Part shown: piece after piece, positions 8,435-16,490 of the stretch
Layout: every line of letters starts with the position of its first letter
Position numbering within the stretch: the first letter of the stretch is position 1
DNA from: RGIG8368 sp045540275
Lineage (GTDB): Bacteria > Verrucomicrobiota > Kiritimatiellia > RFP12 > UBA1067
Length of the DNA: 52,478 bases
NCBI GenBank assembly: GCA_045540275.1
Contig: JAZQGX010000069.1
Location: forward strand, 1 to 52,478
Reading direction: 5' to 3'
The notes under the pieces: model-generated
The model's database searches: none
What the model was told of the DNA's origin: nothing
What the model saw: only the letters and a program-made list of their open reading frames with translations
Made by a program: the position numbers and the translations under genes

Positions 8435-9022
8435 TTACCACCCCGCATCAAGCACCTGCACCGAATCGGTCAGGCGGTTGTACCTCAAATTGAAATAGAG
8501 CGGTTTGTTGGAATCGACCGCCTCTTCCGTACCGTCTTCCTTCTTTTCGCCGCCGGTTGCACGCATATAGATCACCTGTATCGGAGAACTGCCAGCGCGG
8601 CTGACCTTGTTGAGAATCTGACGCTTGCCGTCCACCTCGCACAAAATGCCAGAGCCGTCCAGACATCCCGCCGCATAGATTTTACGGATGACGGAACCGA
8701 GCCGGCTGTTCGGCCCACCCGACAGATTGTACAGCGCTTTGCTGTCGCCGCCGCCGGATGCCGCGCTATAGCTCTCGAAGTCGCCGAGCCCATTACCCGT
8801 CGGCTTCTTGAACGGCCACTTGCCCTGCTGTGCGCGATAAGTTTCAAATGCCGCCTGCAGTGCATGCTGGGTGGCGTCCTTGCGGCGCTGGCGTCCGATG
8901 CGTATTGACTTGATGGCCGCTCCGGTTGCAAGCGTAGCGATGATGGCGATAATCGATATCACCACCAGCAACTCAATCAAAGTGAACCCGCGGGCTATTT
9001 TTTTTGCAAAATACTTTCTCAT
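8435..9022 (-). CDS. Type IV pilin-like protein (GspG-type N terminus)
   Basis: 195 residues. A long basic leader (MRKYFAKKIARG) precedes FTLIELLVVISIIAIIATLA, with Glu5. The first globular helix contains RRKDATQHALQAAFETYRAQQGKWP, the pattern of GspG-like subunits. Unlike its two relatives in this operon it has no DPWG motif; the C terminus is PLYFNLRYNRLTDSVQVLDAGW. GGAG lies 9-10 bases upstream of the ATG. The exact place in the pseudopilus cannot be told from sequence. Confidence 0.8.
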   Translation of the reverse strand: MRKYFAKKIARGFTLIELLVVISIIAIIATLATGAAIKSIRIGRQRRKDATQHALQAAFETYRAQQGKWPFKKPTGNGLGDFESYSAASGGGDSKALYNLSGGPNSRLGSVIRKIYAAGCLDGSGILCEVDGKRQILNKVSRAGSSPIQVIYMRATGGEKKEDGTEEAVDSNKPLYFNLRYNRLTDSVQVLDAGW

Positions 9023-9034
9023 GTCAAAGGGCTC

Positions 9035-9709
9035 CTATTTGGCTTTCGTGTCGGTCATGCTCCAGCTCAGGCTGTCATTTACGGGATAGCGCTTATTATG
9101 CTCGCCGTCGTCAATTCCATCCTCGCCGCGAGACCAGACCATGACCGAAGCGCGGATACGCATTCCTTCGACCGGCATTGAACAGCCGCGGCAATCCGAG
9201 GAATCGATGAAACCGTCGCCGTTCAAATCAAGCCGGTACTGCAAAACGTGGTCTCTGAACACGGAGACATTGCCATTGCCCAATTCTTCCGTATCAGATT
9301 TTGCCCCGGTGTTGATTTTCAGCGCATTGCGTCCCCACGGATCAAGCAAACCGAAGCGGTCGAGCGACGTTTCGCTCCAGTCCCACACTCCGTTCTGGCG
9401 ATTCTTTTCCTTTGTCGTCAAATCCATATAGTTGTTCTGCTGCAAATACCAGCATACATCGCGGTTGAAGCCTTGTGACATATTGTTGATGAGCACCACC
9501 GGCCAGCTCTGTTTTGCAAGCAGCACCGCCTCAAGCGACACCTTGGCCTGATCCACCACCTTTTGAGCCTCGTTGCGCATCGCGATGCCCTGGACCTTGC
9601 CGAATGAGACGATCAGCACCGTCGACAGCATTCCAATGATGCCGATTACAATAAGCAGTTCCACCATCGTGAAACCGCGTTTCTTATTGATTTGATCCAA
9701 TGATGTCAT
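9035..9709 (-). CDS. Pilin-like protein with an EF-hand/dockerin-type loop
   Basis: 224 residues. Leader MTSLDQINKKRG, then FTMVELLIVIGIIGMLSTVL with Glu5. The globular part has a GspG-like LLDPWGRNALKI (about residues 121-132) and then DLNGDGFIDSSD (161-172), which fits the ligand spacing of an EF-hand or dockerin calcium loop, followed by two cysteines in DCRGC. Its start overlaps the end of the previous gene by 26 bases, with GGAGTGG as ribosome binding site. GspG proteins are known to bind calcium through a different loop, so a separate canonical EF loop is unusual. It may help fold or lock a pseudopilus subunit after export. Confidence 0.8.
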   Translation of the reverse strand: MTSLDQINKKRGFTMVELLIVIGIIGMLSTVLIVSFGKVQGIAMRNEAQKVVDQAKVSLEAVLLAKQSWPVVLINNMSQGFNRDVCWYLQQNNYMDLTTKEKNRQNGVWDWSETSLDRFGLLDPWGRNALKINTGAKSDTEELGNGNVSVFRDHVLQYRLDLNGDGFIDSSDCRGCSMPVEGMRIRASVMVWSRGEDGIDDGEHNKRYPVNDSLSWSMTDTKAK

Positions 9710-10730
9710 CTGATATCCACTCCTGCATTAAAGTTGCGTCCTTTTTCCCTTTCTGCTTCTTGACCGCGTCATACGATATCCAGCACGGGAAAGTGTTTCC
9801 GTTGGGTCCGGCCGACCACAGGCGATAGCTCTGGTAAGGAGGCGCGGAATGGTAATAGAATGGATTTCCCCATCCGTCATTCAGTCCGCTCTGCTGCAAG
9901 GCGTATTCAGTTCCGGAAGACGCCTGCTGAATTGACAGCAGCAAAGTAGACCCGTCCTGCGAAAGCGTGGTGCCAAGCACCGGGTAACACTGCCCGGTTA
10001 TCAACTTCTCAAGCTGCGTAATCCATTTTCCGCATTTCGAACGCTCTTCATTGCACTTGTCGCGGAAGAATCTCATCTGCGAACCGTTGCCGCCTCCCTT
10101 GGGATATTTTGCGACGTTGGCGTCGACCCACTGCTTGGTTCGGAAGAAACTTTCTTCGGGAGAGTATTCGCGGTCGGCCCCCTCAAAAAGGAAATTGGCT
10201 CCGACAAAATCGATTCGCGGAACTAAAAACGACAACAGACCGAACTGGAAAAGACGATATGTGGACCACGAAACATCGCCCTCCGCATTGCCGAGAACCC
10301 TAGCCGCACTTGCCACCGAACGTCCCTGCGACTTGTAGTACGATGCGATATACTCATCAAGAATTACAGCAGTCGGATAAAGAAATCCCGACGGCTGCGC
10401 CGCCGCCGCCTCATTGGCGTTGATGGAACTAAGGCTGTTAACCTCCTCGTATTCAAGCTTTCCGTTCTTCAACACCTGTTTGAGATACGGGTTGCTGCTG
10501 CCGTACACCTTTACCGGGGGGTAGGTGCCGTAAGCGGCATAATATCCCGCCAACGCATTCTGTATGCGTTGCATCCGGGCGATCGTCTCCGCCTTCTTGC
10601 TCATGTTGCCCGCCAGCCCCATGAGCTTGAAAATGCCGGCGATTAGCAATCCCACCACCGCCACCACCACTAGCATTTCTATCAGGGTAAAAGCAGCCTT
10701 CTTTGAAGAATCCTTCATGAATCGAGTCAT
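9684..10730 (-). CDS. Large GspG-like pseudopilin
   Basis: 348 residues, more than twice the length of ordinary GspG. Leader MTRFMKDSSKKAA, then FTLIEMLVVVAVVGLLIAGI with Glu5. The next helix ARMQRIQNALAGYYAAYGTYPP fits major pseudopilins. Near the C terminus LNDGWGNPFYYHSAPP, then YRLWSAGPNGNTF, is the GspG end pattern (DPWGNPY...SxGxDG). Between these lies an insert of roughly 180 residues without a recognisable domain. A perfect AAGGAGG stands before the ATG and overlaps the stop region of the GspF-type gene. First of the seven pilin-like genes. Confidence 0.85.
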   Translation of the reverse strand: MTRFMKDSSKKAAFTLIEMLVVVAVVGLLIAGIFKLMGLAGNMSKKAETIARMQRIQNALAGYYAAYGTYPPVKVYGSSNPYLKQVLKNGKLEYEEVNSLSSINANEAAAAQPSGFLYPTAVILDEYIASYYKSQGRSVASAARVLGNAEGDVSWSTYRLFQFGLLSFLVPRIDFVGANFLFEGADREYSPEESFFRTKQWVDANVAKYPKGGGNGSQMRFFRDKCNEERSKCGKWITQLEKLITGQCYPVLGTTLSQDGSTLLLSIQQASSGTEYALQQSGLNDGWGNPFYYHSAPPYQSYRLWSAGPNGNTFPCWISYDAVKKQKGKKDATLMQEWISDDIIGSNQ

Positions 10731-10739
10731 GTTGCCTCC

Positions 10740-12035
10740 TTAGTTGGCCTGGCCCAACGATCCGATAATCTGAATCATCGGCATAAACATTGCGACAACG
10801 ATGGTACCGACCACGACCGCAAGCACCATAATCATTATCGGCTCAATGATTGAGGTAAGACCTGCAACCGCATTGTCGACCTCGTCATCGTAGGTATTGG
10901 CGATACGGGTAAGCATGTCCGGGAGCGCACCGGTTTCCTCGCCGACTTCAACCATTGAAATCACCATCGGAGGAAATACCTTGGAGGCCGCCAGCGGCGC
11001 GGTCATGCTTTCACCTTCTTTAACGGCGTCATGCACCGACTGCATCGCTTTGGCGATTACCGCATTCCCCGAGGTGTCGCGAACGATGGTCAGCGCTTGC
11101 AAAACGGGCACGCCGGAAGCCATCAGCGTTCCAAGCGTACGGGTCATGCGCGAAATGGCTGTACGGCTGACGAGAGTGCCAAACACCGGCATGCGCAATT
11201 TTATAATGTCGATTGTGATCTTGCCGCCCTTGGTCATTGCAAAGAGTTTGAAAAGCACAACAAATCCGACAATGCCACCCAGCACGGTAAGGCCGTTGTT
11301 CATGCAATACTGAGAGGCGTTGATGACGAACTGGGTGATGCTGGGAAGGGGTTTGCCGTTGAGCAGGTCGCGGAAGATGCTCTCGAATTTCGGAATAACT
11401 CCGACCAGCAAGAAGCCGGTGATGCCGATAGCCGCGACCAGAACCACGATCGGGTAAATCATCGCCCCCTTGACCTTGTTCTTTATTTTCTCGGCTTTTT
11501 CCGCAAATTCGGCCAAACGGTTGAGTACCACTTCGAGCACACCGCCCGCCTCGCCGGCCTTGACCATGTTGATATAAAGGTCGTTGAAAATCTTCGGATA
11601 TGCGGTAAGCGATTCAGAGAAGGTGCTACCGCCCTCGACGGAGGCGGCCATGCCCAGAAGCGCATCCTTCAAGGCCGGGTTTTTCGTTTGGCGCTGCAGC
11701 ACGTTCAACCCGCGCATCAAAGGCAGACCCGCGTCCACCAACACCGCCAGCTGACGGGTCATGGTGGTCAAGTCCTTGGTTTTCACCTTGCGGCTCATGA
11801 ATTTCGGGAGCTTGATCTCCATATTCATGGCGCTTTTTTTCTTTGCTCCGGAAGAGGCCTGCGGCGCAGGTGCTCCATTGCCGGAGGCATCGGTTCCGCC
11901 GACGACACCGATAGCGGTGGCGAGCAGTCCCTTTTCGCGGATTTTGGCGATGGCCTGAGCCTGGGTTGGGGCTTCAATTGTGCCGCGGGTTTCGTTCCCC
12001 GAGGCGTCCTTGGCGATGTAAGCGAATTTTGCCAT
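10740..12035 (-). CDS. gspF: Type II secretion / type IV pilus inner-membrane platform protein (GspF/PilC family)
   Basis: 431 residues, normal for the family. The N terminus (FAYIAKDASGNETRGTIEA) is the cytoplasmic GspF start. Two T2SSF domains follow: the first from LTTMTRQLAVLVDAGLPLMRG with its GEAGGVLEVVLNRLAEFAEK helix, the second from LVSRTAISRMTRTLGTLMASG with VGEETGALPDMLTRIA. Membrane segments lie at about 205-230, 250-275 and near the C terminus (MIMVLAVVVGTIVVAMFMPM). It anchors the assembly ATPase and pseudopilin polymerisation in the inner membrane. The partner ATPase (GspE/PilB) and secretin are not in the window. AAGGAAG precedes the ATG. Confidence 0.95.
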   Translation of the reverse strand: MAKFAYIAKDASGNETRGTIEAPTQAQAIAKIREKGLLATAIGVVGGTDASGNGAPAPQASSGAKKKSAMNMEIKLPKFMSRKVKTKDLTTMTRQLAVLVDAGLPLMRGLNVLQRQTKNPALKDALLGMAASVEGGSTFSESLTAYPKIFNDLYINMVKAGEAGGVLEVVLNRLAEFAEKAEKIKNKVKGAMIYPIVVLVAAIGITGFLLVGVIPKFESIFRDLLNGKPLPSITQFVINASQYCMNNGLTVLGGIVGFVVLFKLFAMTKGGKITIDIIKLRMPVFGTLVSRTAISRMTRTLGTLMASGVPVLQALTIVRDTSGNAVIAKAMQSVHDAVKEGESMTAPLAASKVFPPMVISMVEVGEETGALPDMLTRIANTYDDEVDNAVAGLTSIIEPIMIMVLAVVVGTIVVAMFMPMIQIIGSLGQAN

Positions 12036-12077
12036 TTCAAACTTCCTTTTCGAATTGGGAAAGAATTAAAGAGTTCA

Positions 12078-12749
12078 TCAATGCCATTCAGCAGGCAGAG
12101 CTTCCAAAACCGTATCGACCACTTCGTCCAGCGTCAATGAAGTACTGTCAATTTCAATAACGCCGTCAGCTTTGCGCAGCGGGGCGTACTTTCGGGTGGA
12201 ATCGATTGCGTCCCTTGCCAGCAACGAAGCCTTTACCGCTTCGGTATCACCGCCATTGATGCCTTTAGTCTGTTCCTCCAGATGGCGGCGCTGAGCTCTG
12301 GCGTCAGCACTGGCGGTGAGGAAAAAACGTGCCGGGGATTCGGGGAAGACCGCCGTTGTGATATCGCGCCCTTCAACAATCAAATCACCGAACTCGACCA
12401 TCGAGCGCAACCACGAGGTTACGCGATCGCGCACCTCCTTGACCACTGCCACGTAACTTGCATTGGCGTTGATCTCGGCGGTCCTAATTGCATTCCCCGG
12501 AATTCTACCGTCGACACGATAGACGATCCTGCCGTCCTCGGCGGAGAAATCCACCTTCACCGCATCCGCGAATGCGGCCACGGCGGAGGGATCGCGGGTA
12601 TCAATCATGTGTTCGAGGCATTGCCATGTAATAATCCGGTAAAGCGCGCCGGAGTCGACATGCAGAAATCCGAGTTTTTTTCCAACAATCCCGGAGACCG
12701 ATGACTTGCCCGATCCCGAAGGTCCATCAATTGCGATAATCCGGCTCAT
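12078..12749 (-). CDS. cmk: Cytidylate kinase
   Basis: 223 residues, the normal length. Cytosolic enzyme that phosphorylates CMP and dCMP with ATP. The P-loop GPSGSGKSS (residues 9-17) opens the protein, followed by DSGALYR, the Cmk substrate motif, and GRDITTAVFPES, the conserved 'GRDxGTVVFP' region with Thr in place of Gly. RDAIDSTRKYAPLRKADG is the typical lid/C-terminal signature. It lies 8 bases after gltA and 42 bases before the GspF gene, so it appears co-transcribed with the pilin-like genes. AGGAGAGG precedes the ATG. Confidence 0.95.
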   Translation of the reverse strand: MSRIIAIDGPSGSGKSSVSGIVGKKLGFLHVDSGALYRIITWQCLEHMIDTRDPSAVAAFADAVKVDFSAEDGRIVYRVDGRIPGNAIRTAEINANASYVAVVKEVRDRVTSWLRSMVEFGDLIVEGRDITTAVFPESPARFFLTASADARAQRRHLEEQTKGINGGDTEAVKASLLARDAIDSTRKYAPLRKADGVIEIDSTSLTLDEVVDTVLEALPAEWH

Positions 12750-12757
12750 TTCCTCTC

Positions 12758-14131
12758 CTAACGTTGAGAATACGGCACATACGGACGATGCTCGACAATC
12801 GCCTTGTACGCCGGGCGTATTATAGGACCGCCGTTAAGCAGCTCTTCAATACGGTGGGCGCACCAACCGACCACTCGTGAAATTGCAAAAATCGGAGTGT
12901 ACAAGTCCAACGAGATGCCAAGCATGTCGTAAACGAATCCAGAGTAGAAGTCGACGTTGGCGCACAGATCGCGCGGCTTGGAGCGACGCTCGTTGAAGAC
13001 CTCCGGTCCAACCCGTTCAATGGTCTCGTAAAGCTCCATCTCCTCTTCGCGCTTATTGGCGCGGGCCAGCAATCTGGCCCGTTCGCGGAGGATTTCCGTG
13101 CGGGGGTCGGAAAGAGTGTACACGGCATGACCCAAGCCGTAGATCAAACCCGTTCCGTCTCCCGCCTCCTTGTCGAGTATTTTACGAAGGTAGTCGGCAA
13201 CCTCGCCCTCTTTGTACCAATGCCTGACATTCTTCTTAATCTCCTGCATCTGGGTCATGACGCGAAGATTGGCGCCGCCATGTCGCGGACCCTTCAGCGA
13301 CAGAACCGCTGCGGCTATCGCCGAATAGGCATCGGTGTAGGTGGAGGTTACAACGTGCGTGGTGAATGACGAATTGTTTCCGCCACCATGCTCGGCATGG
13401 AGGACCAGACACAAATCGAAAAGTTCAGCCTCAAGCTTGGTATATTCCCCGTCATCACGGATCATTCTGAGAAAATTCTCGGCCGTCCCCAATTTTTCGT
13501 CCGGCTCGTGGATAATCAGCTTCTTTCCGCCAAACGCATGGCGCTTGGCCTGCCAGGCATAGGCGGCGATAGTCGGAAACTGCGCGACCATGCAGATGCT
13601 TTGACGCAGAGTGGTGGCGATGTCAATTTTATCAGGTGCTGGATCTTGCGTGTACGCAGCAAGCACCGCTCTTGCGATGCCGTTCATGATGTCGGTTCCG
13701 GCAACGCGGATTATGGAGTCATCCCTGAATTTTGCGGGAAGATGGCGAAACTGCCCCAGAGTGGCGCACCATTCATCCAGTTCAGCATTGGTCGGAAGAT
13801 CTCCGAGAAGCAACAGATAGGCGCATTCCTCAAAACCGAAACGATTGCTGCTCTGAAACCCTTTGACAAAATCCCTGACATTGATACCACGGTAAAAGAG
13901 CTGTCCCGGAACCGATACCTTTTCGCTTTCGCTGGTCACATAACCATGAACGCTGCCGATAGACGTAAGTCCGGTAAGAACACCGGTTCCGTCTGAATTC
14001 CGCAAGCCCCGTTTGACATTGTACTGCTGATATAACGCGGGATCAATTTTGCTGGATTCGCGAATCTTCCGCGCATATCCCTTGATTGCTCTTGAATCGA
14101 CTGTTGCTGTTTTCTCCGATGACACAGTCAT
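12758..14131 (-). CDS. gltA: Citrate synthase
   Basis: 457 residues from ATG 14131; an upstream ATG at 14236 in the same frame would overlap the neighbouring gene and the promoter. It condenses oxaloacetate and acetyl-CoA in the TCA cycle. All three catalytic regions are visible: LVLHAEHGGGNNSSFTTHV (first His), GLGHAVYTLSDPR (second His), and NVDFYSGFVYDMLG (Asp). VPGQLFYRGINVRDFVKG near residue 90 is the usual N-terminal motif. GAGAGGGA lies unusually close to the ATG. First gene of the long operon driven by the promoter at 14175-14203. No other TCA genes are nearby. Confidence 0.93.
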   Translation of the reverse strand: MTVSSEKTATVDSRAIKGYARKIRESSKIDPALYQQYNVKRGLRNSDGTGVLTGLTSIGSVHGYVTSESEKVSVPGQLFYRGINVRDFVKGFQSSNRFGFEECAYLLLLGDLPTNAELDEWCATLGQFRHLPAKFRDDSIIRVAGTDIMNGIARAVLAAYTQDPAPDKIDIATTLRQSICMVAQFPTIAAYAWQAKRHAFGGKKLIIHEPDEKLGTAENFLRMIRDDGEYTKLEAELFDLCLVLHAEHGGGNNSSFTTHVVTSTYTDAYSAIAAAVLSLKGPRHGGANLRVMTQMQEIKKNVRHWYKEGEVADYLRKILDKEAGDGTGLIYGLGHAVYTLSDPRTEILRERARLLARANKREEEMELYETIERVGPEVFNERRSKPRDLCANVDFYSGFVYDMLGISLDLYTPIFAISRVVGWCAHRIEELLNGGPIIRPAYKAIVEHRPYVPYSQR

Positions 14132-14174
14132 TCCCTCTCTTACTCTTCGTTTTTTCCCGTTAACTTTAAGGAAC

Positions 14175-14203
14175 ACTATACCTTTTTTCGTTCGGTTTGG
14201 CAA
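14175..14203 (-). promoter_or_regulatory. Promoter of the gltA-cmk-pseudopilin operon
   Basis: Minus strand: TTGCCA (14203-14198), 17-base spacer, TATAGT (14180-14175). Predicted start near 14168, giving a leader of about 37 bases before gltA. It sits between the M60 peptidase stop (14233) and gltA. Confidence 0.7.
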
Positions 14204-14232
14204 TATGTTTAGTAATGCCTCGACCGCTGGTT

Positions 14233-16467
14233 TCACTGGGAAACGGCGTATTTAGTCAGCCCCTCGGTCAACGATTTGTCCGCCTCCGGATATTTCGCAC
14301 ACTCCTTCAACGTATCCTGCCCCATAGGAATACTCCATGCCGACATGACCGCTGCGAGATTCGCATTTGCGGTTTTTGAAAGCTCCCTGGCAAATATCTG
14401 CCACTTTTCATAATCGTTGCGGGGCCGTGAAAAACCCTTTTCGAGATAGCGCGCAAACGTCTTCTTGTAGACATCCCACCCGAACTTTTCCTTTATGCGC
14501 AAATACATCTCAAGCGCCAGAAACGGATCGCTTTTCCACGCGTTGAAATTCTTTCCACGGGTCACCCAGTTCGCGACGCGGCTCTGCAATTGTCTGCGGG
14601 AGCTGTGGAAACGATCTTCACGGATATCCTGTCCGGCTACCGTCTCGATAGCATAGGTTGTGAACAGGTTGACCGTCACTTCACCGGTACCCGCTGGAGT
14701 CCAGTCGGCATTCTGATGATTGTGGCCGATTTCATGATAGCACCCCCAAGCCTCGCCGCGCTCCAGGCGAGGCTTGTCCAACGCCCAATCGATCCGCTGC
14801 GCATTGATATGCGTCATCAGCGGATAGCCGCTGTGCATGAATCCCATCGAAAGCTGAACATCGCTGCAAATCCGCTCCGGATAGCGGCGCTGCCACTTCC
14901 ATTGCGCAAGATCTTGCGATGCGGCAAGCACCTTGTCCCAGTAATCGGCGATCCAGAGGGGGTCATCCACCTTTTTCAGGCCGACCGTTTCCGCAATCAC
15001 CACGAAATCTCTTCCTTGGATTTCACCGTATGGTGCGCCGGTAGTGCGGCACTGCTCCGCAAACGACTCTTTGGTGTCACGCCCGGACTTGAACCATGGC
15101 GCCATGATTCCGCCGGAAATTTTCACCGGAAAAACTCCGGAGCGCCGTCCCCTCATCGGCACCACGATATACACCAGACCGCCAAAGGGGCTGTAAACCG
15201 TCGTCTTCTCCTTTACCAGCGGCACTTCGCAGGTGACACGCGGATAGCGCTTCCACTGATCGAGGTGGCTCAAATCGTCGGCGGTAGAGCCGATGCGGAC
15301 ATTAAGCCCCATACCCAGCATCTCCTTGCCGATGGTCACCGACAGCGGTTCACCGGCGACTGCATAAACGCCGGTTGAATGCCAACGCGGAACGGAAAGA
15401 TCGACTTCTGCGGTTTTTTCAATTTTGGGCGTTCCCGGAACTGTTGCTCCCGGATAAACATCCGCCCCCACTTCTACCGCAACCGGCATTTCGGGATTGG
15501 CGAGCCAGGCGTTTTTCCTGGTAAGGATGGAAAGGCGCGCGAATATATCTTCCGCTGTAACCGGGGCGGATGGCGACGGAACTTTATTTGCCTCGGGACG
15601 GTTCAGCAACTCCGCCAACGCCCGATGCAGATTTGGGCGCACCCTCTTCGGCAGAACCGAAATCAAGGTTACAAGCGTGGTAGAGGCTTGTTTCAACTCG
15701 GTCTTTCCAGGATTATCGGACAAGACGATATCCACCGCCTCCTCGGCATAAAGACCGCGAACATGTTTTTCTCCGGAGACGGGGAATGCCCCGCCGATCC
15801 GGTTCGCCGATGTCGTTCCCATCAATATGCCCATTTCGCCCGAAATGTGATTGTGTATGAAATCTTCGGAGAAATTGGCAAAGGGTTTGAAATACAAAAA
15901 TCCCCATCCCAACGGTGCCGCCATATAACCGCCGCCGGATTTTACAAACTCTAGCACGCCGGTAACATCCTGCAGTTGCACATCGTTTGCGAGAACCACA
16001 TCACAACCGGCGGCCTCATTCATGCCGGAGATGCGCTTGACATTTGAATAGCCGAGCTTCTTGAATGCGGACACGATCGCATTCGAGCGCAATACGGCGA
16101 TTTGGGGCTGCTCATTGCCTTGCGCCATCCATCCGATCGCATTTTTGAGTAAAACCGCAGTGTCGCGAAGAATCGATCTGCCGTCAATGTACGAGGGATG
16201 GGCGAGAAATACCGAACGTCCCTTGCCATAAAATGCGGCGGCAGCCGCGGCGGCGGCTGTTCCGTTGGAGTTCCGGCAGTCGGCGAGAGGGAACGAATCA
16301 TCCCCGGCAAGGATAAATCCCCCCGGCAATGCGCCGCCACCCACATCGATTGCCTTGACACCTGCCAACAGTTCCTTCCTGGCCGCGTCCTTTTCTTCCG
16401 GCGTTGCGGCATTTACGACACATGAAACCACCCACAACAACACCGACAATACCAAGCGCATTCGCAT
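14233..16467 (-). CDS. Secreted M60-family (mucinase-type) metallopeptidase
   Basis: 744 residues from ATG 16467, where GAGGTGA is a good ribosome binding site and MRMRLVLSVLLWVVSCVVNA forms a signal peptide; the longer in-frame start overlaps the previous gene. The C-terminal half has YHEIGHNHQNADW at about 577-589, the gluzincin HExxH motif, with a Glu (GTGEVTVNLF) about 14 residues further that fits the third zinc ligand of M60/enhancin-like enzymes. The N-terminal half carries a ThuA/glutamine-amidotransferase-like region (FLAHPSYIDG, GGGYMAAPLGWGF), often seen before M60 domains. M60-like peptidases cut mucins and other O-glycosylated proteins. It follows the repeat protein by 23 bases and so probably shares its transcript. 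Expected to act outside the cell or in the periplasm. Confidence 0.88.
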   Translation of the reverse strand: MRMRLVLSVLLWVVSCVVNAATPEEKDAARKELLAGVKAIDVGGGALPGGFILAGDDSFPLADCRNSNGTAAAAAAAAFYGKGRSVFLAHPSYIDGRSILRDTAVLLKNAIGWMAQGNEQPQIAVLRSNAIVSAFKKLGYSNVKRISGMNEAAGCDVVLANDVQLQDVTGVLEFVKSGGGYMAAPLGWGFLYFKPFANFSEDFIHNHISGEMGILMGTTSANRIGGAFPVSGEKHVRGLYAEEAVDIVLSDNPGKTELKQASTTLVTLISVLPKRVRPNLHRALAELLNRPEANKVPSPSAPVTAEDIFARLSILTRKNAWLANPEMPVAVEVGADVYPGATVPGTPKIEKTAEVDLSVPRWHSTGVYAVAGEPLSVTIGKEMLGMGLNVRIGSTADDLSHLDQWKRYPRVTCEVPLVKEKTTVYSPFGGLVYIVVPMRGRRSGVFPVKISGGIMAPWFKSGRDTKESFAEQCRTTGAPYGEIQGRDFVVIAETVGLKKVDDPLWIADYWDKVLAASQDLAQWKWQRRYPERICSDVQLSMGFMHSGYPLMTHINAQRIDWALDKPRLERGEAWGCYHEIGHNHQNADWTPAGTGEVTVNLFTTYAIETVAGQDIREDRFHSSRRQLQSRVANWVTRGKNFNAWKSDPFLALEMYLRIKEKFGWDVYKKTFARYLEKGFSRPRNDYEKWQIFARELSKTANANLAAVMSAWSIPMGQDTLKECAKYPEADKSLTEGLTKYAVSQ

Positions 16468-16490
16468 GAAATCACCTCGTATTCGACAAA

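Noticed and set aside
5865..12035. Complete type II secretion system
   Set aside because: No GspE ATPase, GspD secretin, GspL/M or prepilin peptidase in the window; only the platform protein and pilin-like subunits are present.
11031..12140. 369-residue plus-strand ORF opposite the GspF gene
   Set aside because: Antisense shadow of a certain gene; composition (His/Arg/Gln-rich) is typical of reverse frames in GC-rich coding DNA.
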